Assembly: GCA_012513825.1 (NCBI GenBank)
Contig: JAAZBL010000480.1
Span: 1-37,279, forward strand
DNA from: Limnobacter sp.
GTDB taxonomy: Bacteria > Pseudomonadota > Gammaproteobacteria > Burkholderiales > Burkholderiaceae_E
DNA: 37,279 bases
Direction of reading: 5' to 3'
Under the pieces are notes generated by a model that was given only the letters and a program-made list of their open reading frames with translations, was not told where the DNA came from and made no database searches. Positions within the stretch are counted from its first letter, which is position 1, and each line of letters starts with the position of its first letter. Both the position numbers and the translations under genes were made by a program. This document shows positions 22,378 through 31,558 of this stretch, piece after piece.

Positions 22378-22727
22378 AACCCGCCCTGACCCGACAGCAA
22401 CTGCTCTCCCGGAAATCGAACCCCGCGGCCGGCGCACGTGCCTACACCGACAGCGAGATCGACGTCCAGTTGTCCGAACTCGCGGGCTGGACGCTGCGCG
22501 ACGGCGCGATCGAACGGACCTATGCGTTTCGCGACTACCACGACACGGTCGCCTTCGTGAACGCGCTGGCCTGGATGGTGCACGGCGAGGACCACCATCC
22601 GGACCTGCAGGTCGGCTACAACCGCTGCACGGTCCGATGGAACACCCACTCGTGCAACGGCATTTCGGAGAACGACTTCATCTGCGCCGCCAAGTCGGAT
22701 GCCGTCTTTGGCCGCGGCTGCAACTGA
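22374..22727 (+). CDS. 4a-hydroxytetrahydrobiopterin dehydratase
   Basis: GEDHHPDLQVGYNRCTVRWNTHSCNGISENDF; ATGA overlap with upstream gene. Confidence 0.93.
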   Translation: MKPALTRQQLLSRKSNPAAGARAYTDSEIDVQLSELAGWTLRDGAIERTYAFRDYHDTVAFVNALAWMVHGEDHHPDLQVGYNRCTVRWNTHSCNGISENDFICAAKSDAVFGRGCN

Positions 22728-23688
22728 AAAGGCGCTGGTCACGGCCGGCTACGGTCGCCACTACCTCGTGCGGCCGGCGACGCCAGCCGAAGCATCCGAT
22801 GCGGCGACCGACGATCGCAGCGAACAACGGCAGCGCACCGGCGAACTGATCGCCGTAACCCGCGGCAAGCGCACCGATCCCTGCGTCGGCGACCGGGTGC
22901 GGATCCGTGCCGTCGGCGACGACCAGGCGGTCATCGAGTCGATCGAAGCGCGCCGCAACGAGATCAGGCGCAGCGACCGGTGGCGCAGCAAGCTGCTGGC
23001 CGCCAACATCGACCAGGTCGGCATCGTGCTCGCCGGCGACCCGCCGTTCTCCGAGGAACTGCTGCTGCGGATGCTGGCGGCCAGCGACGCGGCAGGCGTG
23101 CCGGCAGCCTTGGTCGCGAACAAGAGCGACCTGGTCGAGGCGAGCGCCGCGGTCGCGTCGCGGCTCGCCGTCTACCAGGCGCTCGGCCTGAAGGTCTTCG
23201 CAGTGGCGGTCGGCAGCGACCCGCAGGCGACCCGGGATTCGCTGCGCGACTGGCTCGCCGGGCGGACGACGCTGCTGATCGGACAGTCCGGAATGGGCAA
23301 GTCGACGCTGGTCAACGCGCTGGTGCCCGACGCCGAACTGCGTACGCAGACGATCTCCGAGGCGCTGGCGAGCGGCCGGCACACGACGACGTTCAGCCGC
23401 CTGTTCGATCTGCCGGCCGAGCACGCCCCCGACGCGCGGATCGTCGACACGCCCGGCTTCCAGACCTTCGGGATCGCGCACCTGTCGACCTCGCAGCTCG
23501 TCCATGCGATGCCGGAGTTCGCCTCGTATCTCGGACGGTGCCGCTTCAACGACTGCACGCATCGCGACGAACCCGATTGCGCGATCCGGGCGGCCGCCGA
23601 GGCCGGCGAAATCGACGCGCGCCGGCTGCAGCTCTACGGTCGCCTGGTGGACGAGACGCTCAGGAACCCATCCAGGCCGAGACCGTGA
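22699..23688 (+). CDS. rsgA: Ribosome small subunit-dependent GTPase A
   Basis: Circularly permuted GTPase: NKSDL (G4), GQSGMGKSTLVNAL (G1), DTPGF (G3), C-terminal CRFNDCTHRDEPDCAI zinc site. Confidence 0.96.
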   Translation: MPSLAAAATEKALVTAGYGRHYLVRPATPAEASDAATDDRSEQRQRTGELIAVTRGKRTDPCVGDRVRIRAVGDDQAVIESIEARRNEIRRSDRWRSKLLAANIDQVGIVLAGDPPFSEELLLRMLAASDAAGVPAALVANKSDLVEASAAVASRLAVYQALGLKVFAVAVGSDPQATRDSLRDWLAGRTTLLIGQSGMGKSTLVNALVPDAELRTQTISEALASGRHTTTFSRLFDLPAEHAPDARIVDTPGFQTFGIAHLSTSQLVHAMPEFASYLGRCRFNDCTHRDEPDCAIRAAAEAGEIDARRLQLYGRLVDETLRNPSRPRP

Positions 23689-25087
23689 TCAGCGCGTAGA
23701 GGCCGATCCACATCAGCAGCGAGCGCCAGACCAGGCCGGCTGCCGCCTGCAGGCTTGCCGGCCTGGCCTCGCCGCCGGGCGCCTCGAAGCCGGGTGCGTC
23801 GCCGCCCGATGCCTCGCCGCCGGGCGCCTCGGAGCCCGGCACGGTCTCGAACCGGGCGCCGACGTCGGCATCGACCAGCCGCAAGCCGAGAGCCCCGCCG
23901 CCCGCGGCGAGCAGCAGCGTGCGCGCGTCGCGGATCCCCGCTGCGATGGCCGCGCGCCAGCAGTACAGCGCCTCCTCGAAATTGCCGACGACGGCAAAAC
24001 CGCCGGCGCTCAAGCGGACCGGCAACCAGTCGATCGCCTCGAAGGCCTTGACGGCGAAGGCGCCCCATCGTGAGACGGCGGAGCGGTCGCGGTGACCGAT
24101 GCCTTCGAAGGGCTCGCCGGGTCCAGGGGATTCGACGGCGTCGAGGGTCTCGACCGTTGCGTCGGCGGGCGCGAGCGGTTCGGCGCGCTCGCGTGCTTCG
24201 GGGGCTTCGACGGCCTCGGCGGCGTCGACGCCCTCGGCGGGTCCCACGCGCTCGAGCGGATCGACCACTTCGACGGCTTCGTCGAAGGCATCGCGCTCGA
24301 CGGGCTCGTCCGGATCCAGGTCGAGCCGGGAAGCATGGCGCTCGTACGCTCGATGCTCGTACGCGTCGCGCTCGTACGCGTCCACCTCGCGCTCGCTCGC
24401 GTCCGCCTCGCGCTCGTCCGCCTCGCGCTCGTCCGCGTCCGCCTCGTCCGGATCGATTTCGTCGGCCGCTGCCGTGCCGACGGCCGCGGCAGCCACCACC
24501 GGCTCCGGAGCCTCCTCCTCCCGGCGCCAATGACGGGCGAGCGTTTCGGCGACCCGATAGAGCAGCGGGCCGGCGGCTCCAGGGATGACGATGTAGCAGA
24601 ACAGCGGACCCAGCACCTGCCGGTGGGCGATCAGCAGCGCGTGCGCGACCGATCGGCGGCAGGTTTCGGCCGGGACGCCCGCGCGGTCGAGCGAAACCGG
24701 CGCTTCGCCGGCATCGCTGTCGCGCACCCAGCCGGCCAGGATCCGTCCGGCGCCGGCCGCATCGTCGGCCGCGAAGGCAATGCGGATCTCCGTGAAGGCC
24801 TCGCTGAACTGCCGGAAGCCGATCGTGCAGTACAGGACGAACACGTGCAGCGCGAAGACGAAGACCGGATGCAGTCCGGCGGCGAGCGATTCGGCAACGA
24901 GCACGACGAGCAGCGCGAGCGCCATCACCAGCACCCAGCCGAGCGCGCCGTCGCGCGAGCGCCCGGCGTCGAGACGGACTCGGACGCTGCGAGCAAGCCG
25001 GCCGATCGTCGTGCGCAGGCGGTTGCCTGGTCGCAACGGCTTCAGCCGCTCGATCAGCAAAGCGAGGACGAGCGCGAAGAATCCCAT
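23660..25087 (-). CDS. CobD/CbiB family (AmpE-like) membrane protein with large low-complexity insertion
   Basis: FRQFSEAFTEIRIAFAADDAAGAGRILAGW, ETCRRSVAHALLIAHRQVLGPLFCYIVIPGAAGPLLYR, then acidic insertion, then WLPVRLSAGGFAVVGNFEEALYCWR. Confidence 0.85.
   Translation of the reverse strand: MGFFALVLALLIERLKPLRPGNRLRTTIGRLARSVRVRLDAGRSRDGALGWVLVMALALLVVLVAESLAAGLHPVFVFALHVFVLYCTIGFRQFSEAFTEIRIAFAADDAAGAGRILAGWVRDSDAGEAPVSLDRAGVPAETCRRSVAHALLIAHRQVLGPLFCYIVIPGAAGPLLYRVAETLARHWRREEEAPEPVVAAAAVGTAAADEIDPDEADADEREADEREADASEREVDAYERDAYEHRAYERHASRLDLDPDEPVERDAFDEAVEVVDPLERVGPAEGVDAAEAVEAPEARERAEPLAPADATVETLDAVESPGPGEPFEGIGHRDRSAVSRWGAFAVKAFEAIDWLPVRLSAGGFAVVGNFEEALYCWRAAIAAGIRDARTLLLAAGGGALGLRLVDADVGARFETVPGSEAPGGEASGGDAPGFEAPGGEARPASLQAAAGLVWRSLLMWIGLYALITVSAWMGS
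23766..23840. repeat. 5 x 15-bp tandem repeat (GCCTCGCCGCCGGGC-type) in the CobD-like gene
   Basis: Units at 23766, 23781, 23796, 23811, 23826; encodes (minus) SEAPG/GEASG/GDAPG/FEAPG/GEA. Confidence 0.9.
24335..24455. repeat. Degenerate repeat region encoding acidic/basic DEREA-DAYER peptides in the CobD-like gene
   Basis: Recurring CGCTCGTACGCGT / CGCTCGTCCGCCT units; protein DEADADEREADEREADASEREVDAYERDAYEHRAYERHAS. Confidence 0.8.
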
Positions 25088-25090
25088 CGA

Positions 25091-26128
25091 TCAGGCGGCC
25101 AGCAGACGATAGAGGTTGCGAAGCATGGCGGCAGTCGCCCCCCAGATGAAGTATTCGTCGTCCGAGTCGAGCGCCCGGTACGGCATCGCCCAGAACATCC
25201 GGCTGGCACCCTGGACCTCGATCAGGCGCTGCTCGTGATGGCGAGGGTCCATCAGGAATCCGAGCGGAACCTCGAAGATGGCCGCGACCTCGTGCGGATC
25301 GGGTTGCAGAGGCTGCCCGGGCGGAATCAGGCCGACGACCGGTGTCACCCGGTAGCCGGTGCCGGTCAAATAGTCGGGAAGCCGGCCGATCACCTCGACG
25401 CGCCCTGGATCGAGGCCGACCTCCTCCTGCGCCTCGCGCAGCGCCGTCCGCACCGGCGAATCGTCGTCGGGCTCGAAGCGTCCGCCCGGAAACGCGATCT
25501 GCCCGGAATGGTTGCGCAGGTGCATCGTTCGCTTCGTCAACAGCACGGTCGGCGCACCGCCGTGCGCGACGATCGGCACGAGCACCGCCGCAGGGCGCGG
25601 CGGCCCCGGCCGCAGCACGATCCGGTCGCTGCTCTGCTCCGGTGTCCATGCCGGCGGGTGCGCGAAGCGGCGGCGCAACCAGTCGGGGTCGAGCCGTTCG
25701 GCGGCGACGGCGTCGAACAGCGCCGCGGGCGTGCTGACGAGTGGCGATCTGCGCGGATCGAACGGCGCCGGAACCAGCAGCGAGGGCCTGGCCGGCTCCC
25801 GGTCTCCAGCGGTCGGCGAATCGCCGGAGGCCGGCGAGTCGGCGGCGGTTGGCGAGTCGGCGGGGGCCGGCGTAGCGTCGGAGGTCGGCGAATCGTCTGG
25901 GGTCGGCGTGTCGTCCCTGTCCGGCGAAATAGGACGTGCGGCCGTTTCGACCCGGGCCGGCGGGTTCCCGACGACCGGCGGACTGCCCTTCGCGGCCTGG
26001 CCGCCGATCCGCGGACCGCCGCGGCTCGGCCGGCCCTTGTCGGCGGACGGGTCGCCGACGTCCGCCGGAGCGTCCGCGTCGATGCGCTTCGGATCGTCCG
26101 GATTTTCGGTGGAAGCGCCTCGGGTCAT
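25091..26128 (-). CDS. NUDIX hydrolase / CoA pyrophosphatase-like with long disordered N-terminal extension
   Basis: Nudix box GGRFEPDDDSPVRTALREAQEEVGL; UPF0035-type context LLTKRTMHLRNHSGQIAFPGG. Confidence 0.9.
   Translation of the reverse strand: MTRGASTENPDDPKRIDADAPADVGDPSADKGRPSRGGPRIGGQAAKGSPPVVGNPPARVETAARPISPDRDDTPTPDDSPTSDATPAPADSPTAADSPASGDSPTAGDREPARPSLLVPAPFDPRRSPLVSTPAALFDAVAAERLDPDWLRRRFAHPPAWTPEQSSDRIVLRPGPPRPAAVLVPIVAHGGAPTVLLTKRTMHLRNHSGQIAFPGGRFEPDDDSPVRTALREAQEEVGLDPGRVEVIGRLPDYLTGTGYRVTPVVGLIPPGQPLQPDPHEVAAIFEVPLGFLMDPRHHEQRLIEVQGASRMFWAMPYRALDSDDEYFIWGATAAMLRNLYRLLAA
25815..25922. repeat. 6 x 18-bp tandem repeat in the NUDIX gene
   Basis: Units beginning GGCG(A/T).. 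at 25815, 25833, 25851, 25869, 25887, 25905; encodes (minus) DSPT/DATPAPADSPTAADSPASGDSPTAGD. Confidence 0.93.
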
Positions 26129-26309
26129 CGGGATGCGGGTTCGGGCGGCTGCGGCACGGAGGTCGACGGCGGGCGGGACTTTCGATGATCGCGCAAAACG
26201 ACGAAGGGCGCCGAAGCGCCCCTCGTTGCCGGACTCCTTCGCGGGAAGGCAGCCCGTTTGCGGCCTGCGCGGCCCCGAAGCGATCGAAGCGCTTCGGTCC
26301 GGCCTCTGC

Positions 26310-26693
26310 TTACTTGGCCGCGGCGCTGGTCGAGGCCTTGCCGGGCAACTTCTCCTTGATTCGCGCGGACTTGCCGGAGCGGCTGCGCAGGTAGTAGAGC
26401 TTGGCCCGGCGCACGTCGCCGCGACGCTTGACGTCGATCGAGTCGATCAGCGGCGAGTAGAGCTGGAACGTCCGCTCGACGCCCTCGCCCGACGAGATCT
26501 TGCGGACGATGAACGAGGAATTCAGCCCGCGGTTGCGGCGGCCGACCACGACGCCTTCGAACGCCTGGACGCGCCTGCGCGTGCCTTCGATGACGCGAAC
26601 GTTCACGACCACGGTGTCGCCGGGCGCAAAGTCGGGAATGGTCTTGCCGAGCCGGGCGATTTCTTCCTGCTCGAGTTGCGCGATGAGATCCAT
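26310..26693 (-). CDS. rplS: 50S ribosomal protein L19
   Basis: [67 protein letters not shown]. Confidence 0.97.
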   Translation of the reverse strand: MDLIAQLEQEEIARLGKTIPDFAPGDTVVVNVRVIEGTRRRVQAFEGVVVGRRNRGLNSSFIVRKISSGEGVERTFQLYSPLIDSIDVKRRGDVRRAKLYYLRSRSGKSARIKEKLPGKASTSAAAK

Positions 26694-26787
26694 CTTCGTT
26701 GGCTCCTTGACCATCGTGCGCCGGCGCTTGTCGACTATTGTCGCCCGGGCAGAGGATGGGGTGATGCGGGAATCCGCAAAACGTTCG

Positions 26788-26793
26788 ATTATA
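26788..26793 (-). promoter_or_regulatory. Candidate -10 box (TATAAT) for rplS
   Basis: Minus strand CCGCTATAATCGAACG; weak -35. Confidence 0.5.
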
Positions 26794-26807
26794 GCGGATC
26801 CCGAGCC

Positions 26808-28286
26808 TCAACCGCGTCGATCGCGGCCGGAAAATCCCTTGCGGCCGTCGATGCTTCGACCAGCGCTGCGCGCGGCACCGTCGCGCCAGGGGGGTACCTG
26901 TCTTGCGCCGTCGGCAGGCGCGGGACGGCGATCGCGTGAATGCGGCTGGGAGACGAAGCTGCCGTCGCCGTAAGCGAAATCGCTGCCGCGGCGGCCACGC
27001 GGGTCGAAGCGGGCTCCGGTCGGGGCGGTGCCGGCCTTCGTCGATTCGACGCGAGCGTGCTTCGCGCCGAAGCGCCCGTCTCCGAAGCCGCCTGCGCGCC
27101 GGCCCGCCGGTCGGCCGGCCGGCCGCTTCGGCGAGGCCTGCGGACGGGCCTTCGGTTCCAGACCGGGGATCACGTCGACGCGGATCGCTTGTCCGGTGTA
27201 GCGTTCGATCGCACGCACGCGGTGCCGTTCGTCGTGCCGCAGCAGCGTGACGGCGACGCCGCTGCGTCCGGCCCGGCCGGTGCGGCCGATCCGGTGCAGG
27301 TAATCGGCGGCCTGTCGGGGCACATCGAAATTGATGACGTGGCTGATGCCGGCGACGTCGATGCCTCGTGCCGCGACGTCGGTGGCGACCAGCACCTGCG
27401 TGCGGCCGTTACGAAGCGCCTGCAGCGTCCGGTTGCGTTGACCCTGATGCATGTCGCCGTGCAGCGCCGCGACGCTGAAGCCATCGCCGGCCAGCATGTC
27501 GCGAAGATCCTCGGCCGACTGGCGCGTCGCCGCGAACACCACGCACTGGCGCACCGAATCGCCGCGCAACAGGGCGTCGAGCAGGCGCGTCTTGTGTCCG
27601 AGGTCGTCGGCGAACAGCAGGCTCTGCTCGATGTCGGCCTTCTTCACCGCGGCGCCGGACACGTCGATGCGCTTCGCCGCTCGCGTCAGCCGCTGTGCGA
27701 GTCCGCCGACCACGCCATCGAGCGTCGCCGAGAACAGCAAGGTCTGGCGCGAAGCCGGGGTGTGCGCAACGATCTGCTCGATATCGTCGAGAAAGCCCAT
27801 GTCGAGCATCCGGTCCGCCTCGTCGAGCACCAGCACCTCGAGCCTCGAAAAATCGACGCACCCGTTGCGGACGTGGTCGAGCAGGCGTCCGGGCGTCGCC
27901 ACGGCGAGGTCGACCGGCCGGGACAGGCGGCGCAGTTGCGGCGCGTAGGGCGAACCGCCGACCAGTGCGACGCTGCTGAAGCCGCGCAGCCCGCGGGCGT
28001 AGCCCGTCGCCGCTTCGTTGACCTGCAGCGCCAGCTCGCGGGTCGGTGCAAGAACGAGAATGCGCGGTCCCTTGCCCGGGCGCGCCGGCGTGCCGAGCAG
28101 GCGCTGCAGGCTCGGCAGCATGAAGGCGGCGGTCTTGCCGCTGCCGGTCTGCGACGACACCATCAGGTCGGCGCCGGCGAGGGCGGCCGGAATGGCAGCG
28201 CCCTGCACTGCGGTCGGCGCGGTGTAGCCGGCAGCGGACAAGGCGCCGGCCAACGGGGCCGCGAGGCCCAGATCGGTGAAGCTCAC
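26808..28286 (-). CDS. DEAD/DEAH-box RNA helicase (RhlE-like)
   Basis: SFTDLGLAAPLAGALSAAGYTAPTAVQGAAIP Q-motif, SQTGSGKTAAFMLP, VLDEADRMLDMGF, HRIGRTGRAGRSG; GTG start at 28286. Confidence 0.95.
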   Translation of the reverse strand: MSFTDLGLAAPLAGALSAAGYTAPTAVQGAAIPAALAGADLMVSSQTGSGKTAAFMLPSLQRLLGTPARPGKGPRILVLAPTRELALQVNEAATGYARGLRGFSSVALVGGSPYAPQLRRLSRPVDLAVATPGRLLDHVRNGCVDFSRLEVLVLDEADRMLDMGFLDDIEQIVAHTPASRQTLLFSATLDGVVGGLAQRLTRAAKRIDVSGAAVKKADIEQSLLFADDLGHKTRLLDALLRGDSVRQCVVFAATRQSAEDLRDMLAGDGFSVAALHGDMHQGQRNRTLQALRNGRTQVLVATDVAARGIDVAGISHVINFDVPRQAADYLHRIGRTGRAGRSGVAVTLLRHDERHRVRAIERYTGQAIRVDVIPGLEPKARPQASPKRPAGRPAGRRAGGFGDGRFGAKHARVESTKAGTAPTGARFDPRGRRGSDFAYGDGSFVSQPHSRDRRPAPADGARQVPPWRDGAARSAGRSIDGRKGFSGRDRRG

Positions 28287-28466
28287 GATTCGACTCTCCA
28301 AACGGATTCGGCGCGCGATTGCTTTAACTTCGCGCGACAGCGGCATCGACGCCAACGGAATCCGGGAGGGCCGGCCGGGGAGCGGCGGGCCGGGTGTGCC
28401 GAGAAGTCGGAGCGATGAAGGGCGTGAACGCCGGCCGTCGGAGGCCATGTTGCGTTGCACAAACGA

Positions 28467-28472
28467 ATGATA
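28467..28472 (-). promoter_or_regulatory. Candidate -10 box (TATCAT) for the DEAD-box helicase gene
   Basis: Minus strand CCGGTATCATTCG within the trmD-helicase gap. Confidence 0.35.
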
Positions 28473-28565
28473 CCGGGGATCGGCGCGCGGCGGTGAACTT
28501 TTTCTTCGGTGCGCGCCCGGGATCGGCCTGCGCGAGCGAGGGTCGCTCGCGTCGCGCGGACGCTC

Positions 28566-29327
28566 TCAGCGTCGGTCCGAGCCTTCCAGCGTTGCGAGGA
28601 ACGCCTCGTCTTCGGCGCTCAGGCGCCCGGCGCTTCGTGCCCTGGCGACCAGGTCCGGACGCCGCTCGGCCGTCGTCGCCAGCGCCCTTTCGCGGCGCCA
28701 GCGAGCGATACGCGCATGGTGACCCGACATCAGCGGCTCGGGAACCGGCACGCCCTCGAAGACCTCGGGCCGCGTGTAGTGCGGGCAGTCGAGCAGGCCG
28801 TCGGCAAACGAATCGCAGCGCGTCGAAGCCTCGTCGTTCATCGCGCCCGGCAGCAGCCGGACGACGGCGTCGATCAGCAGCATCGCCGGCAGTTCGCCGC
28901 CCGAGACGACGAAGTCGCCGATCGAGATCTCCTCGTCGACGTAGCGATCGAGCAGCCGCTGGTCGATTGCCTCGTAGCGCCCGGCCACCAGAACCGCGCC
29001 CTCGGATTCGGCGAGCCGACGCGCGCGAGCGTCGTCGAAACGCGAGCCCTGCGGCGACAGCGCGATGACCGGCCGCCCACCCGTACCGGCGGCCTTGGCC
29101 GCGACGATCGCGTCGGCCAGCGGCTGCGCCAGCATCACCATGCCCGGACCGCCGCCGTACGGGCGATCGTCGACGCGTCGGTAGGGATCGGTCGTGAAGT
29201 CGCGCGGGTTGTGGCTGGCGAACTGCCACAGCCCGCGCTGCAGTGCGCGGCCGGTGATGCCGAAGCGGGTCACCGCATCGAACATCTCGGGAAAGATCGA
29301 GACGACGTCGAACCTGGGTGCTGACAT
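28566..29327 (-). CDS. trmD: tRNA (guanine-N1)-methyltransferase
   Basis: [50 protein letters not shown]. Confidence 0.97.
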   Translation of the reverse strand: MSAPRFDVVSIFPEMFDAVTRFGITGRALQRGLWQFASHNPRDFTTDPYRRVDDRPYGGGPGMVMLAQPLADAIVAAKAAGTGGRPVIALSPQGSRFDDARARRLAESEGAVLVAGRYEAIDQRLLDRYVDEEISIGDFVVSGGELPAMLLIDAVVRLLPGAMNDEASTRCDSFADGLLDCPHYTRPEVFEGVPVPEPLMSGHHARIARWRRERALATTAERRPDLVARARSAGRLSAEDEAFLATLEGSDRR

Positions 29328-29370
29328 GGATTCCCGCTGCGAGCCGCCCGCGCGGTCCTGGAGTTCGGGA

Positions 29371-29937
29371 TCAGAAATCGGGATCCCAGTCGGCAACGAT
29401 ACGACGCGCCGGTACGTCGACCTCGGGCACGTGCGTCGAGACGAAGGGGATCAGCCGCTCTCGACCCTGCGGGTCGCGCACGCGCAGCAGTGGGTGTGCG
29501 CCGTGGTCGTCGAGCCCCTCGACGAGGCCGAGCTCGACGCCGTCGGGCGTGGCGACGAGACAGCCGATCAGGTCGACCCAGTAGAACTCGTCGTCGCCGG
29601 CCGGCGGAAACTCGCTGCGGTCGACGGCAACCTCGCAGCCGCGAAATGTGTCGGCGACTTCCTTCGCGTCGACGCCCTCGACGGCGGCGAGCAGGATGTC
29701 ACCCTGCACCTTGCAGCGCAGCACCTCGAACTCGGCAGGCAGTGTCGGCAGCCCGGGACGGGATGCTCGATCGCCCGGCATGGCCGTACCCGGCAGGGCG
29801 GGACGGTGGAACAGCCAGCGCCGCGCCGTCAGAAGGACCGATTCGTTCGGATCGTTGAACGGCTCGATGCGCAGCCAGCCGCGCACCCCGTAGCTGCCGA
29901 CGATCCGGCCGACCACGACGGGTCGGCCCGTGGACAC
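29371..29937 (-). CDS. rimM: Ribosome maturation factor RimM
   Basis: [38 protein letters not shown] start 29937 is my estimate. Confidence 0.94.
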   Translation of the reverse strand: MSTGRPVVVGRIVGSYGVRGWLRIEPFNDPNESVLLTARRWLFHRPALPGTAMPGDRASRPGLPTLPAEFEVLRCKVQGDILLAAVEGVDAKEVADTFRGCEVAVDRSEFPPAGDDEFYWVDLIGCLVATPDGVELGLVEGLDDHGAHPLLRVRDPQGRERLIPFVSTHVPEVDVPARRIVADWDPDF

Positions 29938-29962
29938 CGGAGGCGACTCCGGTGTGCCGGAA

Positions 29963-30232
29963 TCAGGCCGCCGCCGCAACGGGCGTCTGTTTCTTCTGAT
30001 AGTCGCGAACGAGACGGGCAACGGTGGGGGACAACTGCGCACCCTGCTTCTGCCAGTGCTCGATACGGTCGAGCGACAGCACCAGGCCGTTCTCGGACTC
30101 GGCCGCTACCGGGTTGAAAAAACCGATCCGCTCGATGAAGCGACCGTCACGGCGGCTGTGCTTGTCGGTGGCGACGATGTGATAAAACGGGCGCTTCTTG
30201 GCGCCGCCGCGCGTGAGGCGGATGACGACCAT
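29963..30232 (-). CDS. rpsP: 30S ribosomal protein S16
   Basis: [41 protein letters not shown]. Confidence 0.97.
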   Translation of the reverse strand: MVVIRLTRGGAKKRPFYHIVATDKHSRRDGRFIERIGFFNPVAAESENGLVLSLDRIEHWQKQGAQLSPTVARLVRDYQKKQTPVAAAA

Positions 30233-30267
30233 ATCGGTATCCTTTGTCCGTGGGCGGAAAACCGTAA

Positions 30268-30296
30268 ATTATAGCCCGACGCCCGGCGGCTCACAA
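30268..30296 (-). promoter_or_regulatory. Candidate sigma70 promoter of rpsP operon (TTGTGA - 17 bp - TATAAT)
   Basis: Minus strand TTGTGA at 30296..30291 and TATAAT at 30273..30268. Confidence 0.65.
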
Positions 30297-31487
30297 TGTC
30301 TGAAACAACGAGCCCTGCGCCGGGACCTCGCACTCGCGTGCCGGTCGCCGCGAATCGCCGGCAGCAGGGACCGGGCCACGCGCCGGCGGCACGAACAGGT
30401 CGCTGCGCAGATCGACGCGCTCCCGGTTCAGTCCCAGGCGCCGCACCGCGAGCTGGAACCGCAGCCGAAGCAGCTCGGCCCAGGCGCCCTGCCCCTTCAT
30501 CCGGCTGAAGAAGCGGGGGTCGTTGACACGCGGCCCGTCGGGCGCTTCGCCGCGCATTTCGCGAAGCCGGTTCATCACGCGCCTGGCCCGATCCGGATAG
30601 GCGCTGGCGAGCCAGTCGCCGAATACCTCGCGCAATTCCCAAGGCAGGCGCAGGATCGTATAGAACGCGCTGGTCGCCCCCGCATCGGCCGCCTGCCCGA
30701 GGATCGCCTCGAGTTCGGGTTCGTTGAGGAAAGGCGCCAGCGGTGCGACCGAAACGCCGACGGGTATCCCGGCATCGCTCAGCCGGCGGATCGTGCGCAG
30801 CCTTCGCCACGGCGCCGCAGCGCGCGGCTCCCAGGCGCGGGCGAGACGCGCGTCGAGCGTGGTGATCGTGACATAGACGGCGGCAAGCCGCTTCCTGGCC
30901 ATCGGCGCCAGCAGATCGATGTCGCGCTCGACCAACGCCGACTTCGTGACGATCGTCAGCGGGTGCGAGCAGGCGGCCAGCTCCTCGAGGACCTGTCGGG
31001 TAATCCGGTATTCGCGCTCGATCGGCTGGTAGGCGTCGGTCGCCGCTCCGATGTTGATCGGCGCGCAGCGATAGCCGGGTGCCGACAATTCCGCGCGCAG
31101 TCGCTCGGCGGCGTTGACCTTGGCCCTGAGCCGCGTTTCGAAGTCCAGCCCGGGCGACAGTCCCAGATAGGCATGCGTCGGGCGCGCGAAACAATAGATG
31201 CAGCCATGTTCGCAGCCGCGATACGGATTGATCGCCCGATCGAACGGAACATCGGGCGACTGGTTGCGCGACAGGATGCGGCGGGCATGTTCGTTGCTGA
31301 CTTCGGTGCGCAACGGTGGCAATTCGCTGTCGTCGCGATACCAGCCGTCGTCGATCGGCGCCCGATCGAGCTGCTCGAACCGACCGGCCGGTTGCGATAC
31401 TGCGCCCCGGCCGCGCTGCACGACCGAAACACACGCGTTCGACGCCGGTTCGCTCGGAGTACCGCTGCCAGGCCGACGACTGTTCAT
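30291..31487 (-). CDS. PA0069-type radical SAM protein (SplB-related)
   Basis: NPYRGCEHGCIYCFARPTHAYLGLSPGLDFETRLRAK radical SAM CxxxCxxC motif; ATG at 31487. Confidence 0.9.
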   Translation of the reverse strand: MNSRRPGSGTPSEPASNACVSVVQRGRGAVSQPAGRFEQLDRAPIDDGWYRDDSELPPLRTEVSNEHARRILSRNQSPDVPFDRAINPYRGCEHGCIYCFARPTHAYLGLSPGLDFETRLRAKVNAAERLRAELSAPGYRCAPINIGAATDAYQPIEREYRITRQVLEELAACSHPLTIVTKSALVERDIDLLAPMARKRLAAVYVTITTLDARLARAWEPRAAAPWRRLRTIRRLSDAGIPVGVSVAPLAPFLNEPELEAILGQAADAGATSAFYTILRLPWELREVFGDWLASAYPDRARRVMNRLREMRGEAPDGPRVNDPRFFSRMKGQGAWAELLRLRFQLAVRRLGLNRERVDLRSDLFVPPARGPVPAAGDSRRPARECEVPAQGSLFQTL

Positions 31488-31558
31488 AAACACAGTATGC
31501 GCCGACCTGCGCGCCGGTGCAAGGCACCGACTGCAAACCGCTGCGGTAAGCTCGCCCG

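Noticed and set aside
24092-26188. 698-aa plus-strand ORF
   Set aside because: Antisense to the CobD-like and NUDIX genes; repeats inside it are explained by the sense-strand repeats.
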